NCBI GenBank assembly: GCA_028097945.1 | Contig: JAOHFJ010000019.1 | Location: 1-11,597 of the forward strand | DNA from: Candidatus Pelagibacter sp. | GTDB lineage: Bacteria > Pseudomonadota > Alphaproteobacteria > Pelagibacterales > Pelagibacteraceae | Direction of reading: 5' to 3' | DNA: 11,597 nt | Shown here: piece after piece, positions 1 to 6,961 of the stretch | Numbering within the stretch: position 1 is the first letter of the stretch | Layout: every line of letters begins with the position of its first letter | The notes under the pieces: model-generated | The model's input: only the letters and a program-made list of their open reading frames with translations | What the model was told of the DNA's origin: nothing | The model's database searches: none | Program-made: the position numbers and the translations under genes

Positions 1-2
1 TT

Positions 3-368
3 GATTTAAACTCTGATGGTATTTATTTATCATCTTTTAATAAAGGTCTTCGAATTTTAAATTATAAAAAAAAGAAATTTGAAATAATAGGCTCAGCACA
101 TAATTTTAAAGAAATCACATTAAAAAAAAAGCAAGGGTGTTCTTTTATTTTATTATCCAAGCTTTTTATTGTAGATTATAATAAGAGCGCTCCACATTTA
201 GGTATCATAAAATTTAATAACTACTCAAGATATTCGAAAAAATTAATTCCGTTAGGAGGAATAAAGCAAGAAAATCTTAATAATTTAAAGAATGCTTTTT
301 GCGAAGGATTTGCACTTTTATCAGAGATAAAAAAAAAGCCGGCTAATATAATTAACCGGCTTTTTTAA
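3..368 (+). CDS. Thiamine-phosphate synthase / TenI-like protein, 3' part only
   Basis: This reading frame is open from the window edge (first complete codon at base 3) to a TAA at 366-368, giving 121 visible residues; the start lies outside the window. The visible part reads like the C-terminal half of a ThiE/TenI-type TIM barrel. It has DGIYLSS (family: DGvHL), IGSAHN (family: iGvSaH), then LLSKLF followed by APHLG, and near the end PLGGIKQENL (family: ALGGI..eN) with a GFALLSEI tail. ThiE joins the pyrimidine and thiazole halves of thiamine phosphate; TenI relatives act on the thiazole part. The segment seen cannot separate the two, and the 'LSKLF' where PxF is usual makes a divergent paralog likely. 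The last codons run through a terminator hairpin, so the C-terminal residues PANIINRLF are encoded by the hairpin itself. Family call moderately sure; exact reaction unsure. Confidence 0.6.
   Translation, partial: DLNSDGIYLSSFNKGLRILNYKKKKFEIIGSAHNFKEITLKKKQGCSFILLSKLFIVDYNKSAPHLGIIKFNNYSRYSKKLIPLGGIKQENLNNLKNAFCEGFALLSEIKKKPANIINRLF
329..366. terminator. Bidirectional intrinsic terminator between convergent genes
   Basis: A run of A (329-337) is followed by GCCGG (338-342), a C·A mismatch (343/355), TAAT (344-347), loop ATA, ATTA (351-354), CCGGC (356-360) and six T (361-366). The GC-rich outer stem with an A run on one side and a T run on the other makes a symmetric Rho-independent terminator. 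It can stop transcription of the upstream plus-strand gene and of the minus-strand porin gene, which ends at 388. The stop codon of the plus-strand gene (366-368) overlaps the T tract, so translation runs right through the hairpin. Confidence 0.85.
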
Positions 369-387
369 ATTTTAACTATTGCTTAAA

Positions 388-1431
388 TTAGAAAGCAATC
401 GCTAAAGAAACGATAGTTTGGTTTTCGTCTTTACCTTCTGTGTAGTCAGAATTGCTAACTTCAGCTTGAGCTAAACCAATTGTAGCACCACCTGTTGTGT
501 ATGCTAACTGAATAGTTTTTTGTTCCATTTCTACTTCAGTTTTAGTTCCAGCTGTTGCACCTGCAGCAACTGTTGCTCTTGCGTTTTTGTTAGATTCATC
601 TACGTTATAAGACACAGATAAAGAGTCATTTACATCAAATTGGATTCCCATCATATTGTTTTCATAGTAAGTGATCTCACCAGAAGCTACTGCCGGCTGG
701 TATCCACCTTCTACATAACCAATTGTTACTGGACCCATTGTGTATTTAGCACCTACGTTTGCAGATACACCTTCTTCTGTAGAAATGGCTACGCCAGTTT
801 CGTTAGAAGTTTGTGCAGCATCTGCTTGTAGTGATAAACCATCAAGTGGTGAAGCTGTAACGTTTACTTGCGTTAAGTTTCTTCCAGTTGCGTGTGATGC
901 AGGATTGCTGTTAGCATCTTTTGCTGACATCATCGCTGTATCATTCATATCAGGCACATAACCAAGTTTGATTTGTGCTCCGAATGGAAGTAAACCAGCT
1001 GGTGAATGGTATTGGATATTTCCATATCCATCTACGTCATAACCAGTTTGGAAAGTTGCTGGAGAGTGGTAATCAAAACCAGGTCCCATAGCACCTACAC
1101 CGTGCAATTCTTTAGACATTCCACCTTCTGAAATGTACAAACCAATATTACCCATGTCTGTTCCAATTTCTAATCTAGTGTCATCGTTTGCAGTTGATGC
1201 GTTATCTAGTTGTACTTGGTATTTCCAAGTGTAACCATTGTCTAGCTCACCGCTTGCAGTGAAATCTAGTTCGTTAGAGATACCTAGTGTTTTTCCAGAG
1301 CCAGAACTATCACCTCCGATAGAGTATGTAGCAGTAGCACCACCAGTTACACTCATTTCACCTGCGTAAGATGGAGCGATAACTAATGCTGAAAATAGGA
1401 TACCTACTAATAATTTAGATATTTTTTTCAT
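388..1431 (-). CDS. Outer-membrane porin (Gram-negative general porin type)
   Basis: This 347-residue protein has a clear Sec signal peptide (MKK start, hydrophobic stretch about residues 7-19, likely cleavage after SYA at residue 23). A body of short alternating polar/hydrophobic strands separated by Gly/Asp/Asn-rich turns follows. It ends in VSLAIAF; a terminal aromatic residue after alternating hydrophobics is the usual signal for BAM-mediated barrel insertion. There is no cysteine, typical of outer-membrane barrels. The acidic Gly-rich stretch near 100-135 could be the inward-folded constriction loop, but that is inference. By family, such porins form passive channels for small hydrophilic solutes. 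Base composition is visibly richer in GC than the neighbouring genes, with small residues (Ala, Gly, Thr, Ser) replacing Lys/Asn/Ile, and the gene has a strong Shine-Dalgarno. Both fit a very abundant protein. It stands alone, with a terminator at its end and a regulated-looking promoter. Pore selectivity cannot be read from the sequence. Confidence 0.9.
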   Translation of the reverse strand: MKKISKLLVGILFSALVIAPSYAGEMSVTGGATATYSIGGDSSGSGKTLGISNELDFTASGELDNGYTWKYQVQLDNASTANDDTRLEIGTDMGNIGLYISEGGMSKELHGVGAMGPGFDYHSPATFQTGYDVDGYGNIQYHSPAGLLPFGAQIKLGYVPDMNDTAMMSAKDANSNPASHATGRNLTQVNVTASPLDGLSLQADAAQTSNETGVAISTEEGVSANVGAKYTMGPVTIGYVEGGYQPAVASGEITYYENNMMGIQFDVNDSLSVSYNVDESNKNARATVAAGATAGTKTEVEMEQKTIQLAYTTGGATIGLAQAEVSNSDYTEGKDENQTIVSLAIAF

Positions 1432-1437
1432 TGTGTT

Positions 1438-1443
1438 TCCTTT
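1438..1443 (-). promoter_or_regulatory. Shine-Dalgarno site of the porin gene
   Basis: On the minus strand the start codon at 1431-1429 is preceded by AAAGGA with a 6-nt spacer, a good match to the anti-Shine-Dalgarno. It supports the chosen start. No other gene start in the window has a comparable purine box at the right distance. Confidence 0.8.
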
Positions 1444-1455
1444 GTTTGTTTTATT

Positions 1456-1473
1456 AAATTGTAATTACAATTT
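1456..1473. promoter_or_regulatory. 18-bp perfect palindrome upstream of the porin, candidate operator
   Basis: AAATTGTAATTACAATTT is a perfect dyad with no central spacer, ending 24 bp upstream of the porin start codon. On the minus strand it contains TGTAAT (plus-strand 1464-1469), a 5/6 match to a -10 hexamer, so a bound protein could block the polymerase directly; no good -35 is seen at the matching distance. The half-site pattern TTGT..ACAA is of the general type bound by dimeric helix-turn-helix regulators. The GT-N4-AC spacing resembles GntR-family sites, but no specific regulator can be named. As RNA it would be only a weak AU hairpin, so a DNA role is more likely. Confidence 0.5.
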
Positions 1474-1644
1474 GACGAGAAATTACTACATTGATGCTTT
1501 TTTTCACTGTTTAAGCGGATTTTAGCCTTTTATTTTTCATTTTGTTGCATAAATGTCACTATTTTTTCATTAAATAATGGATTATTTCAATGATTTTAAT
1601 GATTTTCGTCAAAACTAATATATTACTTAAATTATACCTTTTTT
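1474..1644. promoter_or_regulatory. Divergent promoter region between the porin and the DUF3576 operon
   Basis: This noncoding segment must hold promoters for both directions. For the porin (minus strand) a candidate is TTGACG (plus-strand 1607-1612), a 17-bp spacer and TGAAAT (1584-1589), which would give a leader of about 145 nt. Another -10-like hexamer, TAAAAT, lies at 1519-1524. For the plus-strand operon the best -10 is TATATT at 1619-1624 (5/6 match) with a poor -35 (TTAATG at 1596-1601), which would give a very short leader. No Shine-Dalgarno precedes the ATG at 1645. The region also carries an exact tandem 9-mer AATGATTTT at 1589-1606. The assignments rest on hexamer matches in AT-rich DNA and are tentative. 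Confidence 0.35.
1568..1592. repeat. Inverted repeat in the divergent promoter region
   Basis: CATT-AAATAAT-GG-ATTATTT-C-AATG: a perfect 7-bp inverted repeat around a GG centre, extended by 4 more pairs on each side if one base (C at 1588) is allowed as a bulge. It overlaps the candidate porin -10 hexamer at 1584-1589, so it is a possible second operator. In DNA this AT-rich a chance origin is possible. Confidence 0.35.
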
Positions 1645-2160
1645 ATGAAAAAATTCAAAATTTTGATCGTATTATTATTCACGTCATTAGTTTTACTCGC
1701 GAGCTGTAATAATAAAGATATGGATCCAAACAGGCCTATAAGCGCTGAAGATAAAAGACGTAAAAATATAGAGCAAGGCAAAGGTGCCTCTATTGGATCT
1801 ATTTTAGGTTCAAGAGGTGGAACCAATTATGAGTTCAGCACTTCTAACCCTTTATGGAGGGCTACACTTGAGACCTTAGATTTTTTACCTTTGAGCACTG
1901 TAGATTATTCTGGTGGAGTAGTGATTACAGATTGGTATTCAGAACAAGGTGGTAATGAATCAATTAAAATAACCGTTAGGTTTTTGTCAAATGAGATAAG
2001 AAGTGACTCATTAAAAATAATTGTACACAAAAAAAGTTGCGCAACAAACACTGAATGTACAACATCTTTATCATCTAACAATAAAATTAAAAGTGAATTG
2101 TTATCTGTTATTTTGAAAAAAGCAGCATTGTTTGGAAAAGAAGATAAAAAGAAAAAATAA
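1645..2160 (+). CDS. DUF3576-family lipoprotein of unknown function
   Basis: This 171-residue protein has a lipoprotein signal peptide: MKKFK, a hydrophobic core to about residue 18, then the lipobox LASC with the lipidated cysteine at 21. Residue +2 is Asn, not Asp, which favours the outer membrane under the E. coli rule. A charged linker (about 24-46) leads into a Gly-rich segment (about 47-60), then the domain recognised here as DUF3576, with [28 protein letters not shown] and a basic beta-rich tail. That run of motifs, together with a position directly before leuS and lptE, is typical of this alphaproteobacterial family; no function is established. Two cysteines (about 131 and 137) flank a short T-N-T-E-C segment and could pair. 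The C-terminus is a lysine-rich tail. It is the first gene of the plus-strand operon and ends 5 nt before leuS. The start lacks a Shine-Dalgarno, but the signal peptide begins exactly there. Confidence 0.8.
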   Translation: MKKFKILIVLLFTSLVLLASCNNKDMDPNRPISAEDKRRKNIEQGKGASIGSILGSRGGTNYEFSTSNPLWRATLETLDFLPLSTVDYSGGVVITDWYSEQGGNESIKITVRFLSNEIRSDSLKIIVHKKSCATNTECTTSLSSNNKIKSELLSVILKKAALFGKEDKKKK

Positions 2161-2165
2161 CAGTA

Positions 2166-4670
2166 ATGGAGAGATATAATTTTCAAGTAATTGAAAAAAA
2201 GTGGCAAAAAGAATTTTCTAAAAATAAATTATATAGAGAGAAAGGTAATAAATTTTATTGCTTAGAAATGTTCCCCTATCCTTCTGGAAAGATTCACATG
2301 GGGCATGTAAGAAATTACACGATCGGAGATGTGATAGCTAGATATAAGTATTTAAATGGCTTCAATGTTCTACACCCTATGGGTTGGGACGCTTTTGGTC
2401 TACCTGCAGAGAATGCTTCAAAACAAAATAACTTGCATCCAAAAGATTGGACGAAGCAAAATATAAAAACTATGAAATCACAGTTAAAAATGCTTGGTTT
2501 ATCAATCGATTGGGATCTTGAATTTTCTACCTGCGATAAAGATTATTACAAACACCAACAAGAAATATTTATAGATTTTTTTAATCAAGGTTTAGTTTCT
2601 AGAAAAGAAACTTATGTGAATTGGGATCCTATTGAAAAGACGGTTCTAGCCAATGAACAAGTAATTGATGGAAAAGGTTGGCGGTCTAATGCCGTGGTCG
2701 AAAGAAAAAAATTATCACAATGGTTCCTAAATATTACAAAATTTTCAGATGAACTTTTACAAGATTTAGAAACTTTAGAGGGATGGCCAGAAAAAGTTAA
2801 GCTTATGCAAAAAAATTGGATAGGAAAATCTTACGGATGTGAGATTAATTTTAAGATTGATAATAAAGAAGAATTGGTTAAAGTTTTTACAACTAGGCCA
2901 GACACAATTTTTGGTGCTAGTTTTATAGCTTTATCAGTCGATCATGCATTAAATAAAAATTTTCAAAATGATAAAAATTTTAAGAATTTCAAAAACGAAT
3001 GTAATAAAACTGGAACGACCGAAGAGGCTCTGGCGCATGCTGAAAAAATAGGTTTCAATACTGGTCTTTTTGTTAAGCATCCCTTTATTGATAAGAAAAT
3101 TCCAATTTATTTTGCTAACTTTGTGCTAATGGATTACGGAACCGGAGCCATATTTGGATGCCCTGCTCACGATCAACGTGATTTTGATTTTGCCAAAAAA
3201 TATAATCTAGAAATATTAAAAGTTGTAGATGACAATAAATTAGAAATGCTTGAAGAAGCATATACAGGTAATGGAAAATTGATTAATTCGAATTTTTTAA
3301 ACAATTTAGATGTATCTACAGCTAAGAAAAAAATAATTAACGAAATAGAAAAAAAAAAAATTGGTGTAAGAAAAACTTTATATCGTTTAAAAGACTGGGG
3401 AGTTTCAAGACAAAGGTATTGGGGATGTCCCATACCAATGATTTATCTCGAAGATGGAAGCGTTGTACCAGTTGAAAAAAGTGAATTACCAATAGAACTT
3501 CCAGACAATATAGATCTAAATTCTCAGGGTAATCCACTAGAAACCCATCCAGATTGGAAACACACAACTCATAAAGCTACGGGTAAAAAGGCAATTAGAG
3601 AAACTGACACGCTTGATACCTTTGTTGACTCTTCTTGGTATTTTTTAAGGTTTTGCTCACCTACTCATAAAAGTTCACCATTTGACGAAAAAAAAATTAA
3701 TTATTGGATGCCTGTTGATCAGTATATTGGTGGAATTGAGCATGCCATACTACACTTGTTGTATTCTCGTTTTTTTACGAAAGGTTTAAATAAATTTAAT
3801 GACAAAATTGAAATTTCTGAACCGTTTAAAAATCTTTTCACACAAGGCATGGTTTGTCATGAGTCTTATAAAGATCAAAATGGAAATTGGCTTTATCCTA
3901 ATGAAATAATAAAAGTAAACTCAAAAACTGTTATTAAAAAATCTGATAAAACAAAAGTGATAGTTCTTCCACCGGAGTCGATGTCTAAATCAAAAAAAAA
4001 TACAATAGATCCAGAAACTATGATTAATGATTATGGTGCCGATGCTGTTAGATGGTTTATATTATCCGATAGTCCACCCGAAAAGGATGTTCAATGGTCT
4101 GATAGTGGCGTTGTTTCATCTAACAAGTTTTTGCAAAAAATGTGGGATTTAAATTATTCGATAAAAATTAGACAAGAAAAAAAAATAGATAAAAAAATTG
4201 AGAAAGAATTTATTTCAACTATCAATAATTTTATTAATAAAATAAATAATTCTATAAACGACTTCAGATTTAACGTATCTATTGCAGCTTTTTATGAAAT
4301 TTATAAACATTTTAATAATTTTTTGAAAAAAGATTTGAGCAATAATATTTTAAAAGAATATATAATTATAATTAATAAACTTATGATACCCTTTACACCT
4401 CATTTAGCACATGAGTGTCTGAATCTATTACAATGTAAAAATATCAATGAGTGGCCAAAGATTGAAAAAAGTTTTTTGCAAGAAATAAGTTTTGCCATTC
4501 AAATTAATGGAAAAACGAGGGATATAATTAAAATTAAGAAAGACTCTAATGAAGAAACAATTAATAAAAAGGTGCTTAGTGTGTCTAAAGCGAAAAAATA
4601 TCTTCAAGACAAAAAAATTATTAAAACTATATTTGTAAATAATAAAATAATTAATTACATAATTAAATAA
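2166..4670 (+). CDS. leuS: Leucyl-tRNA synthetase
   Basis: Class I aminoacyl-tRNA synthetase that charges tRNA-Leu in the cytoplasm. At 834 residues it is near the usual bacterial length (E. coli 860) and complete. The N-terminus [14 protein letters not shown] is typical of LeuRS. The HIGH motif is [11 protein letters not shown] with HMGH at 44-47. The inserted CP1 editing domain shows the Thr-rich motif TTRPDT at 242-247 and AHDQRD at 334-339; the two Asp residues (336, 339) correspond to those that help recognise and hydrolyse mischarged amino acids. The second catalytic signature reads S-M-S-K-S-K (M606-K610), with Ser in place of the first Lys of KMSKS; the catalytic second Lys (608) is kept. 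The [17 protein letters not shown], helical anticodon-binding and NGKTRD C-terminal segments follow. A run of 12 A at 3349-3360 encodes Lys-rich sequence in the editing domain and the frame stays open through it. lptE starts 3 nt after the stop. Confidence 0.97.
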   Translation: MERYNFQVIEKKWQKEFSKNKLYREKGNKFYCLEMFPYPSGKIHMGHVRNYTIGDVIARYKYLNGFNVLHPMGWDAFGLPAENASKQNNLHPKDWTKQNIKTMKSQLKMLGLSIDWDLEFSTCDKDYYKHQQEIFIDFFNQGLVSRKETYVNWDPIEKTVLANEQVIDGKGWRSNAVVERKKLSQWFLNITKFSDELLQDLETLEGWPEKVKLMQKNWIGKSYGCEINFKIDNKEELVKVFTTRPDTIFGASFIALSVDHALNKNFQNDKNFKNFKNECNKTGTTEEALAHAEKIGFNTGLFVKHPFIDKKIPIYFANFVLMDYGTGAIFGCPAHDQRDFDFAKKYNLEILKVVDDNKLEMLEEAYTGNGKLINSNFLNNLDVSTAKKKIINEIEKKKIGVRKTLYRLKDWGVSRQRYWGCPIPMIYLEDGSVVPVEKSELPIELPDNIDLNSQGNPLETHPDWKHTTHKATGKKAIRETDTLDTFVDSSWYFLRFCSPTHKSSPFDEKKINYWMPVDQYIGGIEHAILHLLYSRFFTKGLNKFNDKIEISEPFKNLFTQGMVCHESYKDQNGNWLYPNEIIKVNSKTVIKKSDKTKVIVLPPESMSKSKKNTIDPETMINDYGADAVRWFILSDSPPEKDVQWSDSGVVSSNKFLQKMWDLNYSIKIRQEKKIDKKIEKEFISTINNFINKINNSINDFRFNVSIAAFYEIYKHFNNFLKKDLSNNILKEYIIIINKLMIPFTPHLAHECLNLLQCKNINEWPKIEKSFLQEISFAIQINGKTRDIIKIKKDSNEETINKKVLSVSKAKKYLQDKKIIKTIFVNNKIINYIIK

Positions 4671-4673
4671 TTA

Positions 4674-5141
4674 ATGAAAAAATATTTAAACATAATTATT
4701 ATTTTTCTTCTTTTCAGTGCATGTGGTTTCAAAGTAGTCAATCAATCCGAATTAAGAGACTATTATATATCAAACATAAAGACAGAGGGAGACAAAAGGA
4801 TAAGTTATTTAATTAAAAATAATCTTTTAAATTCCTTAAAAGATCAAAATAAGCAACCGCTAGATATAGAATTAAATATTCAAAAATTAAAAAGCATCAA
4901 AGAAAAAAATATTAAGAATGAAATAACTAAATATCAAATTTCAATAAACACGATTGTAAAAATTAAAAATAAAGATTTTGTAGACAAAGATCAAATTATC
5001 ATTGCAAAAATTGGTGAGTACGCTGTAAGTGATCAGTATTCTCAAACTATCAATAATGAAAAAAAATTAATAAATATCCTGACAAATAATTTATCAGAAG
5101 AGATAATATTTAAACTCTCTGAACAACTTAATGATCTATAA
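4674..5141 (+). CDS. lptE: LPS-assembly lipoprotein LptE
   Basis: This 155-residue protein has a lipoprotein signal peptide: MKKY, an Ile/Leu/Phe-rich core, then the lipobox FSAC with the lipidated cysteine at 17. It is followed by G-F, the ACGF start typical of LptE. The rest fits the small LptE alpha/beta fold: YYISNI early strand, ELNIQKL, EITKYQISINTIVKI, and a C-terminal helix (about 128-153). By family, LptE sits in the outer membrane inside the LptD barrel and helps insert lipopolysaccharide into the outer leaflet. Sequence conservation in the family is low, so the call also leans on position: lptE lies between leuS and holA in many Proteobacteria. The stop overlaps the start of holA by 11 nt, suggesting coupled translation. 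No Shine-Dalgarno is seen. Confidence 0.85.
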   Translation: MKKYLNIIIIFLLFSACGFKVVNQSELRDYYISNIKTEGDKRISYLIKNNLLNSLKDQNKQPLDIELNIQKLKSIKEKNIKNEITKYQISINTIVKIKNKDFVDKDQIIIAKIGEYAVSDQYSQTINNEKKLINILTNNLSEEIIFKLSEQLNDL

Positions 5142-6120
5142 AAGTTATATAGTAGAGCAAAATATTAACACTCTTGAAAATAACATTGTTCTTTTTTACG
5201 GTGAAAACATTGGGCTTAAAAATGATTTTAAGAATCAAATAAAAATAAATAATCACAAAACATTTATAAAAAGAATTTCCCAAGACGAAATATTGGCCAA
5301 TAAAGAAATTTTTTTTTCGGAGATTTTAAATACAACTCTATTTGATGATAAAAAGATTTATTTTATTGATCAAACAACAGATAAACTTTTAGACATTATT
5401 AAAGAAATTGAAAAAGATATAGATACACAAAAAATTTATCTATTCTCTGAAATATTAGAAAAAAAATCAAAAGTACGGAGCTATTTTGAGAAATCGAATA
5501 GTTTGGGTATTGTGGCCTGCTACCCTGATAATGACATTGCTATACGAAAAATAATTCAGGAAAAATTAAAAAAATATGATGGCATTTCACAGCAAATTTT
5601 AAATATAATTGTTGAAAATTGTAAATCAGACAGAGTCAAACTTAATAATGAACTTAAGAAAATTACAAGTTTTTTTACTAACAATATAATTGAAAAAAAT
5701 AAACTTGAATTATTATTGAACATTACTGTAAATGAAAACTTCAACAATCTTAAAGATGAAGCATTAAATGGAAATAAAATTAAAACAAACGAACTAATCA
5801 GTGATACAATTTTAGAAAATGAAAAAAATTCCCTGTATTTAAGTTTGATAAATCAAAGACTACTCAAGCTGACAGAGGTACAAGAAAAAAATCACTTAAA
5901 TAATTTAGAAATAGCCATAAACGATATCAAACCACCAATTTTCTGGAAAGATAAACCAGCCTTTTTAATCCAATCAAAAAAATGGAATAAAAAAAAAATA
6001 AGAGAAATTATGAATAAAACTCAAAATTTGGAATTAAGAATAAAATCAGACTCAAACATAGATGGACGAATACTAATTAAAAAATTGTTAGTCGATATAT
6101 GCAATTTAGCTAACGCTTAG
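5131..6120 (+). CDS. holA: DNA polymerase III delta subunit
   Basis: The delta subunit is the part of the clamp-loader complex that opens the beta sliding clamp ring. At 329 residues it is close to the usual size (E. coli 343). The N-terminus shows the family pattern NIVLFYGENIGL (about 18-29), a degenerate P-loop region; delta does not bind ATP. LEKKSKVRSYFEKS (109-122), VACYPD (128-133) and SDRVKLNNELKKI (166-178) are the recognisable delta landmarks in order. The C-terminal WKDKPAFLIQSKKW segment matches the clamp-loader collar domain of alphaproteobacterial members. The chosen ATG lies inside the last codons of lptE (11-nt overlap) and no better start is seen downstream. The 3' end overlaps the convergent parB by 11 bp, and no terminator is visible there. 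Confidence 0.88.
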   Translation: MIYKSYIVEQNINTLENNIVLFYGENIGLKNDFKNQIKINNHKTFIKRISQDEILANKEIFFSEILNTTLFDDKKIYFIDQTTDKLLDIIKEIEKDIDTQKIYLFSEILEKKSKVRSYFEKSNSLGIVACYPDNDIAIRKIIQEKLKKYDGISQQILNIIVENCKSDRVKLNNELKKITSFFTNNIIEKNKLELLLNITVNENFNNLKDEALNGNKIKTNELISDTILENEKNSLYLSLINQRLLKLTEVQEKNHLNNLEIAINDIKPPIFWKDKPAFLIQSKKWNKKKIREIMNKTQNLELRIKSDSNIDGRILIKKLLVDICNLANA

Positions 6121-6961
6121 TAAGTAATCCAGAAATAAGATCGAATTGATCAAGGTCCTTATATTCAATAACAATTTTACCTGAATTATCTTTTTTATTT
6201 AAAATATTAACTTTTAGACCAAGCACTTTTTCAATTCTTTCCTGGGCCTTTATTATGTTAGCGTCTACTTGTTTCTCCTTATAATTGCCTTTTTTATTTC
6301 TTGTTAAATATTCTACTTTTCTTGCACTATAATTTTTAGAAACAACTTCCTCAGCTATCGATGAAGCATTAGATAATCCAATTAGCGGTCTTGCTTGACC
6401 GGATGTTAACGTTCCTTCTTCTAACATTGCAACAACATCACTAGGTAAAGATAATAATCTTAAAGTATTACTGATATGACTTCTGCTTTTAGACATTAGT
6501 TTAGAAATACTTTCATGATCATATTTAAATTCTTCATTTAATCTTTTATAACCACGTGCTTCTTCTACAGGATTTAAATCATCTCTCTGAATATTTTCTA
6601 CTATCGCAACTTCCAAAGACTCTACATCGCTTAGATCTAAAATTGTGACTGGAATTTCATGTAACCCTGCTCTTTGGGCAGCTAGCCATCTTCTTTCTCC
6701 AGCTACTATCTCATACTTCCCGTTATCTGTTTTATCTGGACGAACTGCTATGGGTTGGATAATTCCATTTTTTTTAATAGAATTAGCCAATTCCTCGAGT
6801 TTTTCCTCACTAAAATATTGTCTTGGTTGATACCGATTTCTACTTAGATCACTAATTGAAACACTGTTAGATTGTTTGATTTCTGCTGGTTTATCCTTTG
6901 GTTTTTGATCGCCAAAAAGCGCTGATAGCCCACGACCTAATCCTTTTTTTTTTCCACTCAT
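6110..6961 (-). CDS. parB: Chromosome partitioning protein ParB
   Basis: ParB is the parS-binding CTPase clamp that loads at parS, slides along DNA and drives origin segregation with ParA. This 283-residue copy is complete. The N-terminal GLGRGLSALFGD (7-18) is the ParA-contacting motif of chromosomal ParB. RNRYQPRQYF (41-50), GERRW with GERR at 88-91, and ENIQRDDLNPVEEARGY (122-138) are the conserved boxes that build the CTP pocket and the arginine-rich patch. A helix-turn-helix, roughly 148-170 (SISKLMSKSRSHISNTLRLL), reads parS, and LTSGQARPLIGL (185-196) follows. The C-terminal 60-70 residues fit the dimerisation domain. The start codon overlaps the parA stop as ATGA, so the two are translationally coupled. 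It is the last gene of the minus-strand operon. Candidate binding sites lie about 1 kb upstream, inside rsmG. Confidence 0.96.
   Translation of the reverse strand: MSGKKKGLGRGLSALFGDQKPKDKPAEIKQSNSVSISDLSRNRYQPRQYFSEEKLEELANSIKKNGIIQPIAVRPDKTDNGKYEIVAGERRWLAAQRAGLHEIPVTILDLSDVESLEVAIVENIQRDDLNPVEEARGYKRLNEEFKYDHESISKLMSKSRSHISNTLRLLSLPSDVVAMLEEGTLTSGQARPLIGLSNASSIAEEVVSKNYSARKVEYLTRNKKGNYKEKQVDANIIKAQERIEKVLGLKVNILNKKDNSGKIVIEYKDLDQFDLISGLLTKR

Noticed and set aside
152..160. TTATCCAAG as a DnaA box
   Set aside because: It matches the TTATCCACA consensus at only 7 of 9 positions, stands alone, and lies inside a coding region.
640..961. Two open frames on the plus strand opposite the porin gene (640-831 and 740-961)
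   Set aside because: They lie fully antisense to a well-supported porin, show no family motif, and are explained by the porin's codon use.
1589..1606. Tandem 9-mer AATGATTTT as a regulatory repeat
   Set aside because: There are only two copies of a low-complexity word in AT-rich DNA; not convincing by itself.
1905..2207. Minus-strand open frame across the end of the DUF3576 gene and the start of leuS
   Set aside because: It overlaps two well-supported genes, its protein is low-complexity Phe/Leu/Ile from A-rich coding DNA, and it has no start signal.
6553..6558. CACGTG in parB as a third parS candidate
   Set aside because: The flanks are AC and CT rather than TTT and AAA, so only the central hexamer matches.
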